Assembly: GCF_001553265.1 (NCBI RefSeq)
Contig: NZ_KQ960601.1
Span: forward strand, 102,102-166,101
Direction of reading: 5' to 3'
DNA: 64,000 nucleotides
Source of the DNA: Prevotella sp. DNF00663
Lineage (GTDB): Bacteria; Bacteroidota; Bacteroidia; Bacteroidales; Bacteroidaceae
Shown here: positions 16,844 to 25,635 of the stretch, piece by piece
How positions within the stretch are numbered: position 1 is the first letter of the stretch
Layout: each line of letters begins with the position of its first letter
The notes under the pieces: model-generated
Seen by the model: the letters and a program-made list of their open reading frames with translations, nothing else
The model's database searches: none
Told to the model about the DNA's origin: nothing
Translations under genes and position numbers: made by a program

Positions 16844-18316
16844 ATGAAACAAGTAATCGCCCAACTCTCTCAGGTATTAGAAACTTATCAAGAACGTCCG
16901 GCATTCTGTATAGAACACATTTACTATTCGTATCAACAACTAGCAGAAACTATTGCTGCCATTCGCTGGGAATTACAAAGTAGGCCAGAAAAAAACGTCG
17001 GTTTAGTGGCCAACGACGACTTACAGACTTACGCATCTATCCTCGCTTTGTGGATGGAAGGCAAGTGTTATATTCCTTTGCATCCCGGGCAACCGCTCGA
17101 ACGATGCCTTGATATCATTGAACAAATGGACATGACGCTCGTCTTGGATTCAAGTTCTGAGACGCGTTATCAACATGTTGATGTCATCATGACGGCTCAG
17201 TTAGATGGTGCGAATGCTACGTTAGAGCAGCCGGTAGCATGCGATGACAGCGAATTGGCCTATATCTTATTCACTTCGGGAAGCACTGGTCGCCCCAAAG
17301 GTGTACCTCTTACGCGTGGCAATCTACAGGCGTTTGTCGATGCTTTCTTCGCCATGGGCATCACATTGACACCCGAAGACAAGGGCATGCAGATGTTCGA
17401 CCTCACTTTCGACCTCTCCGTCATGTCGTATCTGCTGCCGCTTCTAGCCGGTGGATGTGTGTACACAGTGTCTTATAAGCACGTGAAATACATGGCAGCA
17501 TTTGAACTTCTCGACACCTACCCTATTACTTTCTTCATGATGGTGCCCTCGGTGATACACTATCTACGGCCATACGTTGACGAGCTTAACTTGCCTCAGT
17601 TGCGTTATGCCATGTTTGCCGGTGAGGCTTTGATGGACGATGATCTCGCAGCATGGGCTGCCTGTGTGCCTAACGCACGCATCATGAACACCTACGGACC
17701 TACCGAAGACACCATCCTTTGCACTTATTACGACTACCATCCCGGCCAGCCCAATAAGACGGTAAACGGTATTGTCAGCATCGGGCGCGGTATGCAAGGG
17801 GTTGATACATTCATAGCCGACGACGCAGGCCGGCCAGTTGCAACAGGCGAAAAAGGTGAACTGTGCTTGGCCGGTGCCCAACTGACACCGGGCTATTGGC
17901 GTAATGAGGAAAAGAACCGTGAAGCCTTCTTCATGAAAGACGGCAAAAGATATTATCGTACAGGCGATATTTGCGTAGCCGATGAGGATGGCGACATCAT
18001 GTACTATGGTCGTAAAGACTCTCAAATCAAGATACAAGGATTTCGTATCGAACTCAGCGAGATAGAATGTGTAGCTCGTGACTACTTCGATAACAGCACG
18101 GCCGTGGTGGCATTGCCTATGGGTGACGAGCGTGGGGTAAACAGAATAGAACTCGTAGTAGAGTCGGCCGACACGTCGACAGAGCAAGGTCTCATGGAAA
18201 GGGTGAAGAAGAAGTTGCCCGTCTACATGGTTCCGGCCAAGATACATTATCGCCATAAGTTCCCACTCAATGTGAATAACAAGATTGATAGGAAGAAGTT
18301 AAAAGAAGAAATATAA
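16844..18316 (+). CDS. dltA: DltA-like amino-acid:carrier-protein ligase (adenylation domain)
   Basis: An ANL-superfamily enzyme of 490 aa. It activates an amino acid (D-alanine in true Dlt systems) as the adenylate and loads it on the partner carrier protein. P-loop FTSGSTGRPKG is at 143-153, YGPTED at 284-289, YRTGD at 371-375, hinge GRKDSQIK at 389-396, and the catalytic Lys region NNKIDRKKLK at the C terminus. It opens a cluster with carrier protein, MBOAT and SGNH-like genes, the exact dltACBD set of Gram-positives, so it is not a stand-alone NRPS module. No obvious -7 box upstream. Substrate specificity is inferred from context. Confidence 0.85.
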   Translation: MKQVIAQLSQVLETYQERPAFCIEHIYYSYQQLAETIAAIRWELQSRPEKNVGLVANDDLQTYASILALWMEGKCYIPLHPGQPLERCLDIIEQMDMTLVLDSSSETRYQHVDVIMTAQLDGANATLEQPVACDDSELAYILFTSGSTGRPKGVPLTRGNLQAFVDAFFAMGITLTPEDKGMQMFDLTFDLSVMSYLLPLLAGGCVYTVSYKHVKYMAAFELLDTYPITFFMMVPSVIHYLRPYVDELNLPQLRYAMFAGEALMDDDLAAWAACVPNARIMNTYGPTEDTILCTYYDYHPGQPNKTVNGIVSIGRGMQGVDTFIADDAGRPVATGEKGELCLAGAQLTPGYWRNEEKNREAFFMKDGKRYYRTGDICVADEDGDIMYYGRKDSQIKIQGFRIELSEIECVARDYFDNSTAVVALPMGDERGVNRIELVVESADTSTEQGLMERVKKKLPVYMVPAKIHYRHKFPLNVNNKIDRKKLKEEI

Positions 18317-18331
18317 GAGAATCGACAACTC

Positions 18332-18444
18332 GGAAGTTATCGGGAGTTAAACATCTCTTCGAGACGTTGGAATAATTAACGGAGTTAACAGACACATGTC
18401 CGTTTACTTCAAGCAGCTAAGCAGCTTTAACTCCCGACAACTCC
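18332..18444. repeat. Fold-back repeat, 10-bp-unit family, between dltA and dltC
   Basis: Inverted arms at 18332-18351 and 18426-18444 share TCGGGAGTTAAA / TTTAACTCCCGA (12 bp perfect, about 20 bp with mismatches). The interior carries ACAGACACATGTCCG and an AGCTAAGCAGCT hairpin. It is related to the elements at 26.5 and 43.8 kb. In the transcript it could form a long stem and modulate expression between the ligase and carrier genes. Confidence 0.65.
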
Positions 18445-18495
18445 TATACATATCTTAAGGAAATCAAGCAACATTATATAAAAAGAGACATCAAA

Positions 18496-18735
18496 ATGGA
18501 AAGAAACGAGGTATTAGAACAATTACAAGGTATTTTCAGAAGCGTACTGAACGAACCGGAGTTACAACTCAATTTCGACATGTCGACCAATGATATTGAC
18601 AACTGGGACTCTATTACCAACATGACTATCATCAGCGAAATAGAATCGCGTTACGGCATACATTTTAAGATGCGCGACATCATCAAGTCGAAGAACGTAG
18701 GTGATATGTGCGACGTCATCATCCGCAACAGCTAA
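18496..18735 (+). CDS. dltC: DltC-like acyl carrier protein
   Basis: A 79-aa phosphopantetheine carrier protein. The attachment serine is S39 in DIDNWDSITNM, followed by the family helix SEIESRYGIHFKMRDI. It would carry the aminoacyl thioester made by the upstream ligase to the MBOAT protein. A predicted acidic four-helix fold matches its length. The downstream MBOAT gene starts 9 nt after its stop, so the two are tightly coupled. Confidence 0.87.
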   Translation: MERNEVLEQLQGIFRSVLNEPELQLNFDMSTNDIDNWDSITNMTIISEIESRYGIHFKMRDIIKSKNVGDMCDVIIRNS

Positions 18736-18744
18736 GATAGGTCT

Positions 18745-20118
18745 ATGGAATTTCTTTCGATACCGTTTTTCTGCTGTATGTTTCTGGCCTTCATCTTGTT
18801 TTATGCGAAGGCCGAACGACAGTGGCAGAGGGGCATATTGCTCCTTTCGAGCTGTGTTTTCATAGGTTATTACCACATCGTTTACTTGATTTTTGCCGTT
18901 GCTATGAGCCTCGTCACCTTCGTATGGGGACGTTGGTTACATCGCAAAGCAGAGACCAAGCAAGCCCCATACATCTTTATGGGCGGACTGGCAATACTTG
19001 CCGGTACGTGGCTCGTGAGTCGTTATTGGCTACCGGTGTTTCCTTTGGGCATCTCGTTCTATACTTTTCAAGCCATTTCTTACCTCATAGAAATCTATTG
19101 GGGAGAAGATGATGAAGAAGATTTATTGGACTTTACGCTGTACATGCTGCTCTTCATGAAATTCTTGTCGGGTCCTATCGAGCGGGCACAAGAATTCATG
19201 CCACAATTCAAGAAGGCTCATACGTTCTGCTACGACAAAGTGGTAGCAGGGACAAAGTTGCTTGCATGGGGTGCTTTCATGAAACTAGTGGTGGCCGATC
19301 GTGTCGCAACACCACTCAGTACGGTCTTCGATAGCGTGCGCGAAGCATCAGGTATGCAGATTCTACAGGCCACACTCATCTACCCTATCCAACTCTATGC
19401 CGACTTTGCAGGATATACCAACATGGCCATCGGACTCGCTCTAATGTTGGGATTCACCCTGTCTCCCAACTTCAACCGACCATTTGCATCTACCTCTACG
19501 GGCGAGTTATGGCGCCGTTGGCACATGTCTCTCTCTTTTTGGGTGCGCGATTATATCTACATGCCCCTCTCTGCCAGCTGCCGACAATGGGGAAAAACGG
19601 GCATTTACTTTGCTCTCTTGGTTACCTTTATCACTATCGGCGTATGGCATGGAGCCGGTTGGACGTTTGCACTCTACGGACTTTTCCAAGGCGTTATCAT
19701 CATCTATGAGACCGCAGCCCACAATATGCGTGAGCGCGTTAGACAGTGGTTGCCCTCTTGGTTGTGGACAACCATCATGATAGCGCGTACCTATATTCTG
19801 TTCGCTCTATCACTCTTGCTATTCCGTATCGCCACGCTGAGCGATACGCTGTATGCTTATCGCCACATGTTCGACGGTATTAACTACTCCATAAAAGAAC
19901 TTCAACTAGGCATGGCCGACCGCTATTGGATTTATTTTGGAATCGCTACGGTAGTCATGTTGGTTGTAGAATATATCCATCACGAGCGTTGTAACCTCAT
20001 CGATTGGACCGCTCGTCAACGCCCTTTGGTACGTTGGGCATGCTATTATGTACTGCTGTTGCTCATATTCATATATGGGGCATTCGGTGTAGACAACTTT
20101 ATCTATATTCAATTTTGA
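18745..20118 (+). CDS. dltB: DltB-like membrane-bound O-acyltransferase (MBOAT)
   Basis: A 457-aa polytopic membrane protein. MBOAT signatures are FLSGPIERAQEF, RRWHMSLSFWVRDYIYMPL and the catalytic His in GVWHGAGWTFALYGLFQG (about residue 296). Around ten to twelve hydrophobic segments form the pore through which acyl groups reach the outside. With the carrier protein immediately upstream and an SGNH-like protein downstream, the set fits a Dlt-type D-alanylation machine or a related O-acylation system for a surface glycan. Confidence 0.87.
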   Translation: MEFLSIPFFCCMFLAFILFYAKAERQWQRGILLLSSCVFIGYYHIVYLIFAVAMSLVTFVWGRWLHRKAETKQAPYIFMGGLAILAGTWLVSRYWLPVFPLGISFYTFQAISYLIEIYWGEDDEEDLLDFTLYMLLFMKFLSGPIERAQEFMPQFKKAHTFCYDKVVAGTKLLAWGAFMKLVVADRVATPLSTVFDSVREASGMQILQATLIYPIQLYADFAGYTNMAIGLALMLGFTLSPNFNRPFASTSTGELWRRWHMSLSFWVRDYIYMPLSASCRQWGKTGIYFALLVTFITIGVWHGAGWTFALYGLFQGVIIIYETAAHNMRERVRQWLPSWLWTTIMIARTYILFALSLLLFRIATLSDTLYAYRHMFDGINYSIKELQLGMADRYWIYFGIATVVMLVVEYIHHERCNLIDWTARQRPLVRWACYYVLLLLIFIYGAFGVDNFIYIQF

Positions 20119-20124
20119 TTCATC

Positions 20125-21138
20125 ATGCAGAGAAAATTCTATATTAAGAGCCTGCTGATAGCCCTGCCGTTCTTGCTATTAGTAGGTTATTACGTAGCAG
20201 CCGATCCCTTTATGGTACTACGTTCGTACACCGATTACGATCATTCAAGGGTCTACCAAAGCGAAGGAACTATTAGTTGGCTGAAGTACAAACGCTTTCG
20301 TGCATTGCGACATTATGACTCTTTCGTCATGGGAACATCGACTACCATGTCGTTCCAGACCACTTACTGGAGTAAATATATACAGGGAAGTCCGTTCAGA
20401 ATGTTCGGTAACAACGAGGCTATAGGTGATATAGCATTGAAATTAGAAGCACTCGACCGACAAGAAGGACAGAAAATTAAGAATATACTCATCGTACTCG
20501 AAGCCAATAGTCTGGCTAAACCGCAGCCACAATCGGGTATCATGCACGCTGTTCCACCCGAAGTTTCGGGGCAAAGCGAGTGTGTTTTTCAGGCTATGTT
20601 CTTACAATCGTTCTTCACACCGAAATTTTTATTTCCCTATTTGCAGTATCAATTCACTCACCAATATACGCACAAGATGAAAGGAGTGATTGAGCCTACA
20701 CTGCCAACTCGTGCCACTTACACCAACGACGCCGTCATAGATGCCGACAATCAGATAAAGGCTACCGGCGAGAAGTATTGGACCGACGGACCGGGAAAGC
20801 CATTGAAAGAACATACTTACACCGTCCGCACAGCACCACAATATATATATAGTCAACAAAGAGAGTGTCTGCAACGCATCTATGAAATTTGTCGGCGCCA
20901 TCAAACTAAGTTTAAAATTATTATATCTCCACGTTTAGACAAAGTATTAACCAATCCTTCTGACGTAAAGATACTGGAAGAAATCTTCGGTAAAGAGCAT
21001 GTATTCAACTTTGCTTCACGCCCTTATTTGGCATGGAGCGACTATCATAACTTCTATGATGACACTCATTTCAGCATCGCTTTGGGCTGCCGGATATTAG
21101 ATATTATCTATGACAAGAAGATAACTTCTATCAAATAA
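20125..21138 (+). CDS. dltD: DltD-like periplasmic SGNH transferase/esterase
   Basis: A 337-aa protein with one N-terminal membrane anchor (YIKSLLIALPFLLLVGYYVA). It then shows a GxS nucleophile motif (VMGTSTTMSF, S72 or nearby) and a C-terminal D-x2-H pair (FYDDTHFSIALG), the catalytic layout of DltD and of AlgJ/AlgX-type O-acyltransferases. It starts 6 nt after the MBOAT stop. In Dlt systems this partner completes transfer to teichoic acid; Bacteroidales lack teichoic acid, so the acceptor here must be something else (LPS, capsule or exopolysaccharide). Overall similarity to Gram-positive DltD looks low, so the symbol is by role and context. Confidence 0.65.
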   Translation: MQRKFYIKSLLIALPFLLLVGYYVAADPFMVLRSYTDYDHSRVYQSEGTISWLKYKRFRALRHYDSFVMGTSTTMSFQTTYWSKYIQGSPFRMFGNNEAIGDIALKLEALDRQEGQKIKNILIVLEANSLAKPQPQSGIMHAVPPEVSGQSECVFQAMFLQSFFTPKFLFPYLQYQFTHQYTHKMKGVIEPTLPTRATYTNDAVIDADNQIKATGEKYWTDGPGKPLKEHTYTVRTAPQYIYSQQRECLQRIYEICRRHQTKFKIIISPRLDKVLTNPSDVKILEEIFGKEHVFNFASRPYLAWSDYHNFYDDTHFSIALGCRILDIIYDKKITSIK

Positions 21139-21144
21139 CCCCAT

Positions 21145-21189
21145 AAAAAATACCCATGCAGTAGCTTCTAGCAGCCACTGACATGGGTA
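21145..21189 (-). terminator. Terminator of ahpC (possibly bidirectional)
   Basis: Stem TACCCATG / CATGGGTA extended by CAGT/ACTG. On the minus strand it is followed by six T residues. It lies between the convergent dltD-like and ahpC genes. Confidence 0.75.
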
Positions 21190-21243
21190 AAACTTGAATA
21201 AATATATCTAACAGATTTTATGTTGGTCGATCAAGAATGATTC

Positions 21244-21810
21244 TTAGATTTTACCTACAAGGTCGATTCCGGGCTTCAAGGTTTTGTCACCCTTCATCCA
21301 ACGAGCCGGACAAACCTCGCCATCGTGGGTAGCTACAAACTGAGCAGCCTCTATCTTGCGAACCAATTCAGCTGCGTTACGACCGATATTGTTATCCTGT
21401 ACCTCGGCAACCTTGATGAGTCCTTCCGGATTTACAACGAATGTAGCGCGGTAAGCCACTCCTTCATCCTCCTTATAAACACCGAAACCGCGTGTCAAAA
21501 CGCCACGAGGGTCGCCCAACATAGGATATTCAATGGCCTTAATACTAGGAGATTCATCGTGCCAAGCCTTATGTACGAAGTGAGTATCGGTACTTACAGA
21601 GTAAACTTCCACCCCTATTGACTTGAGGTATTGATACTTTTCCTGCAAATCTTCAAGTTCTGTAGGACATACGAAAGTAAAGTCAGCGGGATAAAAGAAG
21701 AATACTGCCCACTTGCCTTTGATATCTTCGTTTGATACACTCTTGAAGCTACCGTTGTGATAGGCCTCTACTTTGAACTCAGGAACCTGTGTATTGATAA
21801 TTGGTGTCAT
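21244..21810 (-). CDS. ahpC: Alkyl hydroperoxide reductase subunit C (peroxiredoxin)
   Basis: A typical 2-Cys peroxiredoxin of 188 aa that reduces H2O2 and organic peroxides. The peroxidatic Cys is C48 in FTFVCPTEL, and the resolving Cys is C167 in DGEVCPARW. I chose ATG 21810 (MTPIINTQVPEF), which gives the family length; the ATG at 21876 lies upstream of the promoter box. No ahpF is adjacent. It is transcribed divergently from oxyR, with an OxyR-like site in between. Confidence 0.95.
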   Translation of the reverse strand: MTPIINTQVPEFKVEAYHNGSFKSVSNEDIKGKWAVFFFYPADFTFVCPTELEDLQEKYQYLKSIGVEVYSVSTDTHFVHKAWHDESPSIKAIEYPMLGDPRGVLTRGFGVYKEDEGVAYRATFVVNPEGLIKVAEVQDNNIGRNAAELVRKIEAAQFVATHDGEVCPARWMKGDKTLKPGIDLVGKI

Positions 21811-21863
21811 ACTTTTGATTTTTATTTTTGTGTTAATTGTGTTGGTTTTGTTTCTTTGTGATG

Positions 21864-21871
21864 CAAAGATA
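21864..21871 (-). promoter_or_regulatory. ahpC promoter -7 element (TATCTTTG)
   Basis: Exact TAnnTTTG match, 53 bp upstream of the ahpC ATG. Confidence 0.7.
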
Positions 21872-21893
21872 ATCAATCTATCAAGCGATTCAA

Positions 21894-21929
21894 ACAGATA
21901 AAATCTATCGGTCGATAGATAAAAACTAT
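21894..21929. promoter_or_regulatory. OxyR-type binding site between ahpC and oxyR
   Basis: Layout ACAG-N7-CTAT-N6-ATAG-N7-CTAT, close to the OxyR consensus of four ATAG/CTAT quarters at about 10-bp intervals. It includes the near palindrome ATCTATCG-GT-CGATAGAT. It begins 22 bp upstream of the ahpC -7 box, where an activator touching the -33 region would bind. Confidence 0.75.
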
Positions 21930-22005
21930 CACCAATGATAACACGGTCATTATCAATCGATTATATTTTTAGTCGCCCGATACCATTTACTTAAAATTTA
22001 ATACG

Positions 22006-22013
22006 TAACTTTG
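22006..22013 (+). promoter_or_regulatory. oxyR promoter -7 element (TAACTTTG)
   Basis: Exact TAnnTTTG match, 29 bp upstream of the oxyR ATG. Confidence 0.7.
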
Positions 22014-22042
22014 TAAACAACCAACACAGACATAAATATAAT

Positions 22043-22969
22043 ATGACACTACAACAACTAGAATACGTGATAGCCGTCTATCGGCACAAACACTTTGCCA
22101 AAGCAGCCGATGCCTGCAACGTTACGCAACCTACTCTCAGCTCGATGATTCAGAAACTAGAGGAAGAATTAGGACTAAAAATATTCGAACGACGCAAGCA
22201 ACCCATCGTTCCGACGGTACAGGGGATGCCCGTTATTGAGCAAGCATGGCAGGTTTTAGTACAGGCACGACGCCTCAAAGAAACCGTAGAAGAGGAGCGT
22301 AACTCACTATTAGGCACTTTCAACATCGGCATATTGCCCACTATCGCCCCTTACTTGATACCTCGTTTCTTCCCACAACTCATGAATGAGCATCCCGATA
22401 TGGATGTCCGCATCACAGAGATGAAGACAGAAGAACTGAAGAAAGCTTTATTACATGAAGAAATCGATGCCGGTATCGTGGCGCAACTTGATGGCATGGA
22501 CGATGTCGATGTGACTCCGTTGTTCTACGAAAAGTTCTTCGCTTATGTGGCTAAAGGCGATAAACTCTTCGAAAACAAACTTATCAAGACCGTCGACTTG
22601 ACTGGTGAATACCTTTGGTTGCTTGATGAAGGCCACTGTTTCCGCGACCAATTGGTGAAATTCTGCGAACTTAAAGAGGCCAATCGTAGCAAGAAAGCCT
22701 ACAGCCTAGGCAGCATTGAGACCTTCATGCGAATGGTAGAGAGCGGCAAAGGGGTTACTTTTATCCCCGAACTAGCTCTGCCTCAGCTCACGTCGGAGCA
22801 AAAAGAACTTGTCCGTCCGTTCGCTCTTCCGGTACCAACGCGCCACATCGTAATGATAACAGGTAAAGACTTTATCCGCAAAACACTTCGCGATACCTTG
22901 GCAGAACACATCAAAAAAGCAGTTCCAACAGAGATGTTGAAACTGCGTATAGGCATGCAGACCGTCTAA
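22043..22969 (+). CDS. oxyR: Peroxide-sensing LysR-family regulator OxyR
   Basis: A 308-aa LysR-type activator. The N-terminal winged HTH is MTLQQLEYVIAVYRHKHFAKAAD...TQPTLSSMIQKLEEELG. The redox cysteines fall at C199 and C208 in GHCFRDQLVKFC, the same numbers as in E. coli OxyR, so disulfide switching by H2O2 is very likely. It is divergent from ahpC, its classical target. The stop codon lies inside the stem of its own terminator. Confidence 0.95.
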   Translation: MTLQQLEYVIAVYRHKHFAKAADACNVTQPTLSSMIQKLEEELGLKIFERRKQPIVPTVQGMPVIEQAWQVLVQARRLKETVEEERNSLLGTFNIGILPTIAPYLIPRFFPQLMNEHPDMDVRITEMKTEELKKALLHEEIDAGIVAQLDGMDDVDVTPLFYEKFFAYVAKGDKLFENKLIKTVDLTGEYLWLLDEGHCFRDQLVKFCELKEANRSKKAYSLGSIETFMRMVESGKGVTFIPELALPQLTSEQKELVRPFALPVPTRHIVMITGKDFIRKTLRDTLAEHIKKAVPTEMLKLRIGMQTV

Positions 22970-22985
22970 TCGGTCTGTATTTTTG
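22958..22985 (+). terminator. oxyR terminator overlapping its stop codon
   Basis: Stem CAGACCG / CGGTCTG with loop TCTAAT, followed by TATTTTTG. Confidence 0.75.
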
Positions 22986-22986
22986 T

Positions 22987-23409
22987 TTATCTTCTGCTCA
23001 ATTTACGACCTATCCAACCATCTATTGAGAGTTGTCCGGGACCGGTCAAAAACAACAATAAGTAGACCATGAGGTAAACGAAAGCCAGTTCGCCCTCTGA
23101 AATAGAGAAGTGATGAACCGTTGCAAAGGCTACCAACAGTGTGAAAGCCATCGGGATAACGACCAAACGTGACAAGAAACCGAACACAAAAGCAACAGAA
23201 CAAACCAATTCACCAAAGATAGCAAGTGCCAAAGAGAACTCACTTCCCACACCAATCGGGTCGGGGAACTGAGCCGACATCGCACTGAATGCCATCAATT
23301 TCTGCCATCCATGACTAGCCAACAAGAGGCCGAAGATAACTCGCGCCAATAATAATACCAATGACATTTGTGGTGTTTCCTTTGCAGAAGGAAACAAAAA
23401 ATGCATCAA
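22987..23409 (-). CDS. DoxX-family membrane protein
   Basis: A 140-aa inner-membrane protein with four hydrophobic helices. The DoxX signature region is VIFGLLLASHGWQKLMAF (about residues 24-41) and GSEFSLALAIFGELVCSVAFVFG follows. DoxX proteins are linked to thiosulfate:quinone oxidoreductases and to redox stress proteins; no partner subunit is adjacent here, so the specific role is unknown. Proximity to oxyR/ahpC is suggestive of an oxidative-stress link. The start may be ATG 23409 or 23406. Confidence 0.8.
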   Translation of the reverse strand: MMHFLFPSAKETPQMSLVLLLARVIFGLLLASHGWQKLMAFSAMSAQFPDPIGVGSEFSLALAIFGELVCSVAFVFGFLSRLVVIPMAFTLLVAFATVHHFSISEGELAFVYLMVYLLLFLTGPGQLSIDGWIGRKLSRR

Positions 23410-23461
23410 CTTTTTTATTTTTATCTCTCTTTAATTTTATGGTTGAGAAAGGATATACCTC

Positions 23462-24394
23462 TTAAAAGGCTTCCCTATATTTATTCTCATCTTTATCTTC
23501 CAACATACTGAGATAGCTCTGATACCTGCTTGCCGCAATATAATGGTCTTCCACAGCTTTCAACACCGCACATCCGGGCTCATGGGTATGCGTACAATTA
23601 GAGAACCGACAGTCTTTCGAGAAGTGGAATATCTCCTTGAAATAACTTGTCAACTCTTCTTTTTCCACGTCAAACGTACCGAATCCTTTTACCCCCGGTG
23701 TGTCTATCACATAGCCACCACTGGGCACTTCGAGCATCTCACTGAATGTTGTAGTGTGCATTCCGGTGTTATGGGCATCGCTGATTTCGGCAGTCCGCTG
23801 TTTGGCTCCGGGTATTAACCGATTGATAAGTGTCGATTTTCCCACTCCACTGTTACCGCTCAACAGAGTCACCTTGCTTTGCAACAGGGGTAACAAGGTA
23901 TCTATTCCCTCTCCGGTCTCGGCAGATACGGCTACACACTGGTAGCCAATGGTATCATAAAGTGTCATCATCATCTCCTGATAATGTCGTTCTTCTTCAC
24001 TCAAAAGGTCATTTTTGTTGAATACAAGCACCACCGGCACGCGGTAAGCTTCTGCTACAGCGAGGAAACGGTCAATAAATGTGGTGGAAGTAGTGGGATA
24101 ATTAACAGTCACAATAAGCATAGCCAAATCTAGATTGGCTGCGATTATCTGACTTTGTTTCGATAAATTGGGCGATTTTCGGATAATATAGTTACGCCGA
24201 TCATCAATAGCCGAGATGAAAGCCGTACCCTCTTGATTGGTAATTAACTCCACATAGTCGCCCACGGCTACAGGGTTTGTGGTTCGGATACCCTTTAGTC
24301 GGAAGTTTCCTTTAATCTTACTGTCGATGATTTTCCCATCATCAGTCTTCACGGTGTACCAACTACCCGTGTTTTTTATGACTAGTCCGTGCAT
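23462..24394 (-). CDS. rsgA: Small-ribosomal-subunit GTPase RsgA
   Basis: A circularly permuted GTPase that assists late 30S maturation. 310 aa. An OB-fold N terminus (about 1-75) is followed by G4 NKND at 126-129, then G1 [10 protein letters not shown] at 179-188 and G3 DTPG at 231-234, the permuted order typical of RsgA/YjeQ. The zinc-binding C terminus has C262, C267, H269 and C275. It lies downstream of frr on the same strand, with an imperfect hairpin in the 80-bp gap, and so sits in a translation-related block with frr and rsmA. Confidence 0.95.
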   Translation of the reverse strand: MHGLVIKNTGSWYTVKTDDGKIIDSKIKGNFRLKGIRTTNPVAVGDYVELITNQEGTAFISAIDDRRNYIIRKSPNLSKQSQIIAANLDLAMLIVTVNYPTTSTTFIDRFLAVAEAYRVPVVLVFNKNDLLSEEERHYQEMMMTLYDTIGYQCVAVSAETGEGIDTLLPLLQSKVTLLSGNSGVGKSTLINRLIPGAKQRTAEISDAHNTGMHTTTFSEMLEVPSGGYVIDTPGVKGFGTFDVEKEELTSYFKEIFHFSKDCRFSNCTHTHEPGCAVLKAVEDHYIAASRYQSYLSMLEDKDENKYREAF

Positions 24395-24474
24395 GCAAAT
24401 AATAAGAAGTGAGAAATAATAGATGAAAGATTATAAACTCTAATCCATCACTTATTATCCCTCACCCATTCAAA

Positions 24475-25035
24475 TTACACCGTCATAATCTCTTTGGTCT
24501 TCTCGGCCAAAGCATCGTCGATGCGCTTGATATACTTGTCGTGAACCTTTTGCAAGTCAGCTTCGGCGTCCTTCTCGTTATCTTCGGACAACCCGTCTTT
24601 GATAGCTTTCTTCAGTTTGTCCTTAAATTCAGAACGCACATTACGTACTTCGACTTTCGTCTTCTCGCCAATTTTGTTGCATTGCTTCACTAATTCCTTA
24701 CGACGTTCGCCTGTTGGCTGAGGTATTCCCAATCGAATAATCTCGCCATTGTTCTCAGGTGTAATGCCCACTTCGGAATCCATAATAGCCTTTTCGATGT
24801 CTCTGATGGCCTTACGATCCCAAGGCTTAATCGCAATAGTACGTGCATCGGGGGTAGAGATGTTAGCCACTTGATTCAAAGGGACACGTTGTCCGTAAGA
24901 CTCTACGCGTATTCCGTCGAGAATTGCCACGTTGGCTCTACCTGCACGAATGTGTGAGAGTTGGTCTTCGAGATACATTGCTGCCATCTCCATGCGCTCT
25001 CCCGCATCTTTTAATGTTGCTTGTACGTCAATCAT
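24475..25035 (-). CDS. frr: Ribosome recycling factor
   Basis: Splits post-termination ribosomes together with EF-G. 186 aa, the family length. Conserved segments include LSHIRAGRANVAILDGIRV (about 25-43), PLNQVANISTPDARTIAIKPWD, and GEKTKVEVRNVRSEFKDKLKKA, a helix of domain I. All-helical domain I and a short beta/alpha domain II are as expected. It has its own -7 box upstream. Confidence 0.95.
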   Translation of the reverse strand: MIDVQATLKDAGERMEMAAMYLEDQLSHIRAGRANVAILDGIRVESYGQRVPLNQVANISTPDARTIAIKPWDRKAIRDIEKAIMDSEVGITPENNGEIIRLGIPQPTGERRKELVKQCNKIGEKTKVEVRNVRSEFKDKLKKAIKDGLSEDNEKDAEADLQKVHDKYIKRIDDALAEKTKEIMTV

Positions 25036-25063
25036 ATTATCGTATTGTAAAATTTCTGTTTCA

Positions 25064-25071
25064 CAAAATTA
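25064..25071 (-). promoter_or_regulatory. frr promoter -7 element (TAATTTTG)
   Basis: Exact TAnnTTTG match, 28 bp upstream of the frr ATG. Confidence 0.65.
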
Positions 25072-25114
25072 GGTATTAATTCGGATATTCACAAGTGTTA
25101 GGTGCTTATTTTTT

Positions 25115-25585
25115 TTACATCAAGTCGCCTATCTCGTCCATCACCAAAGCCACAATAGCCTCCAATCCCTCTTGATCTGGCTCATCAAAATCGGCAAGAG
25201 CGGTACTGTCAATATCCAAGACACCCCAAAATTGGTGGGCAGAATCGTACATCGGTACTACTATTTCGCTGCGCGACAGACTGCTACAAGCAATATGTCC
25301 GGGAAACGCTTCCACGTCGGGAACCACGAGTGTGCGCCCTTCTTTCCATGCCGTGCCACACACGCCTTTACCATACGGGATATTGTAACAGGCCACCGAA
25401 CCTTGGAACGGTCCCAACTTCAACATGCCATCACCTACTTTTAGATAAAACCCTACCCAAAAGAAACGCTCCGGGAAAGCCTCTCGTAAGGCAGCGGAAA
25501 CATTGGCTAGCACACCAACTACGTTGGTTTCATTGGCTATCAAACTCTTAATCTGTTGGTAAAGGGTTGTATATTGTGGGGTCAT
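25115..25585 (-). CDS. msrC: Free methionine-(R)-sulfoxide reductase (GAF domain)
   Basis: A 156-aa single GAF domain protein that reduces free Met-R-sulfoxide. The three family cysteines are present with the right spacing: C66 (ACYNIPYG), C76 (GVCGTAW) and C100 (HIACSS), matching the 10- and 24-residue spacing of E. coli fRMsr. RFFWVGFYL and SEIVVPMYD are also typical. It lies 50 bp downstream of rsmA on the same strand, with a 20-bp inverted repeat in the gap. Confidence 0.92.
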   Translation of the reverse strand: MTPQYTTLYQQIKSLIANETNVVGVLANVSAALREAFPERFFWVGFYLKVGDGMLKLGPFQGSVACYNIPYGKGVCGTAWKEGRTLVVPDVEAFPGHIACSSLSRSEIVVPMYDSAHQFWGVLDIDSTALADFDEPDQEGLEAIVALVMDEIGDLM

Positions 25586-25598
25586 AAATTAATTATAT

Positions 25599-25618
25599 TC
25601 GAATAACCGATTATTCGA
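25599..25618. promoter_or_regulatory. Perfect 8-bp inverted repeat upstream of msrC
   Basis: TCGAATAA-CCGA-TTATTCGA, centred 23 bp before the msrC ATG and 18 bp after the rsmA stop. It could be an operator or an RNA hairpin near the ribosome-binding region. Confidence 0.4.
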
Positions 25619-25635
25619 GACATCGATTAAAACTG

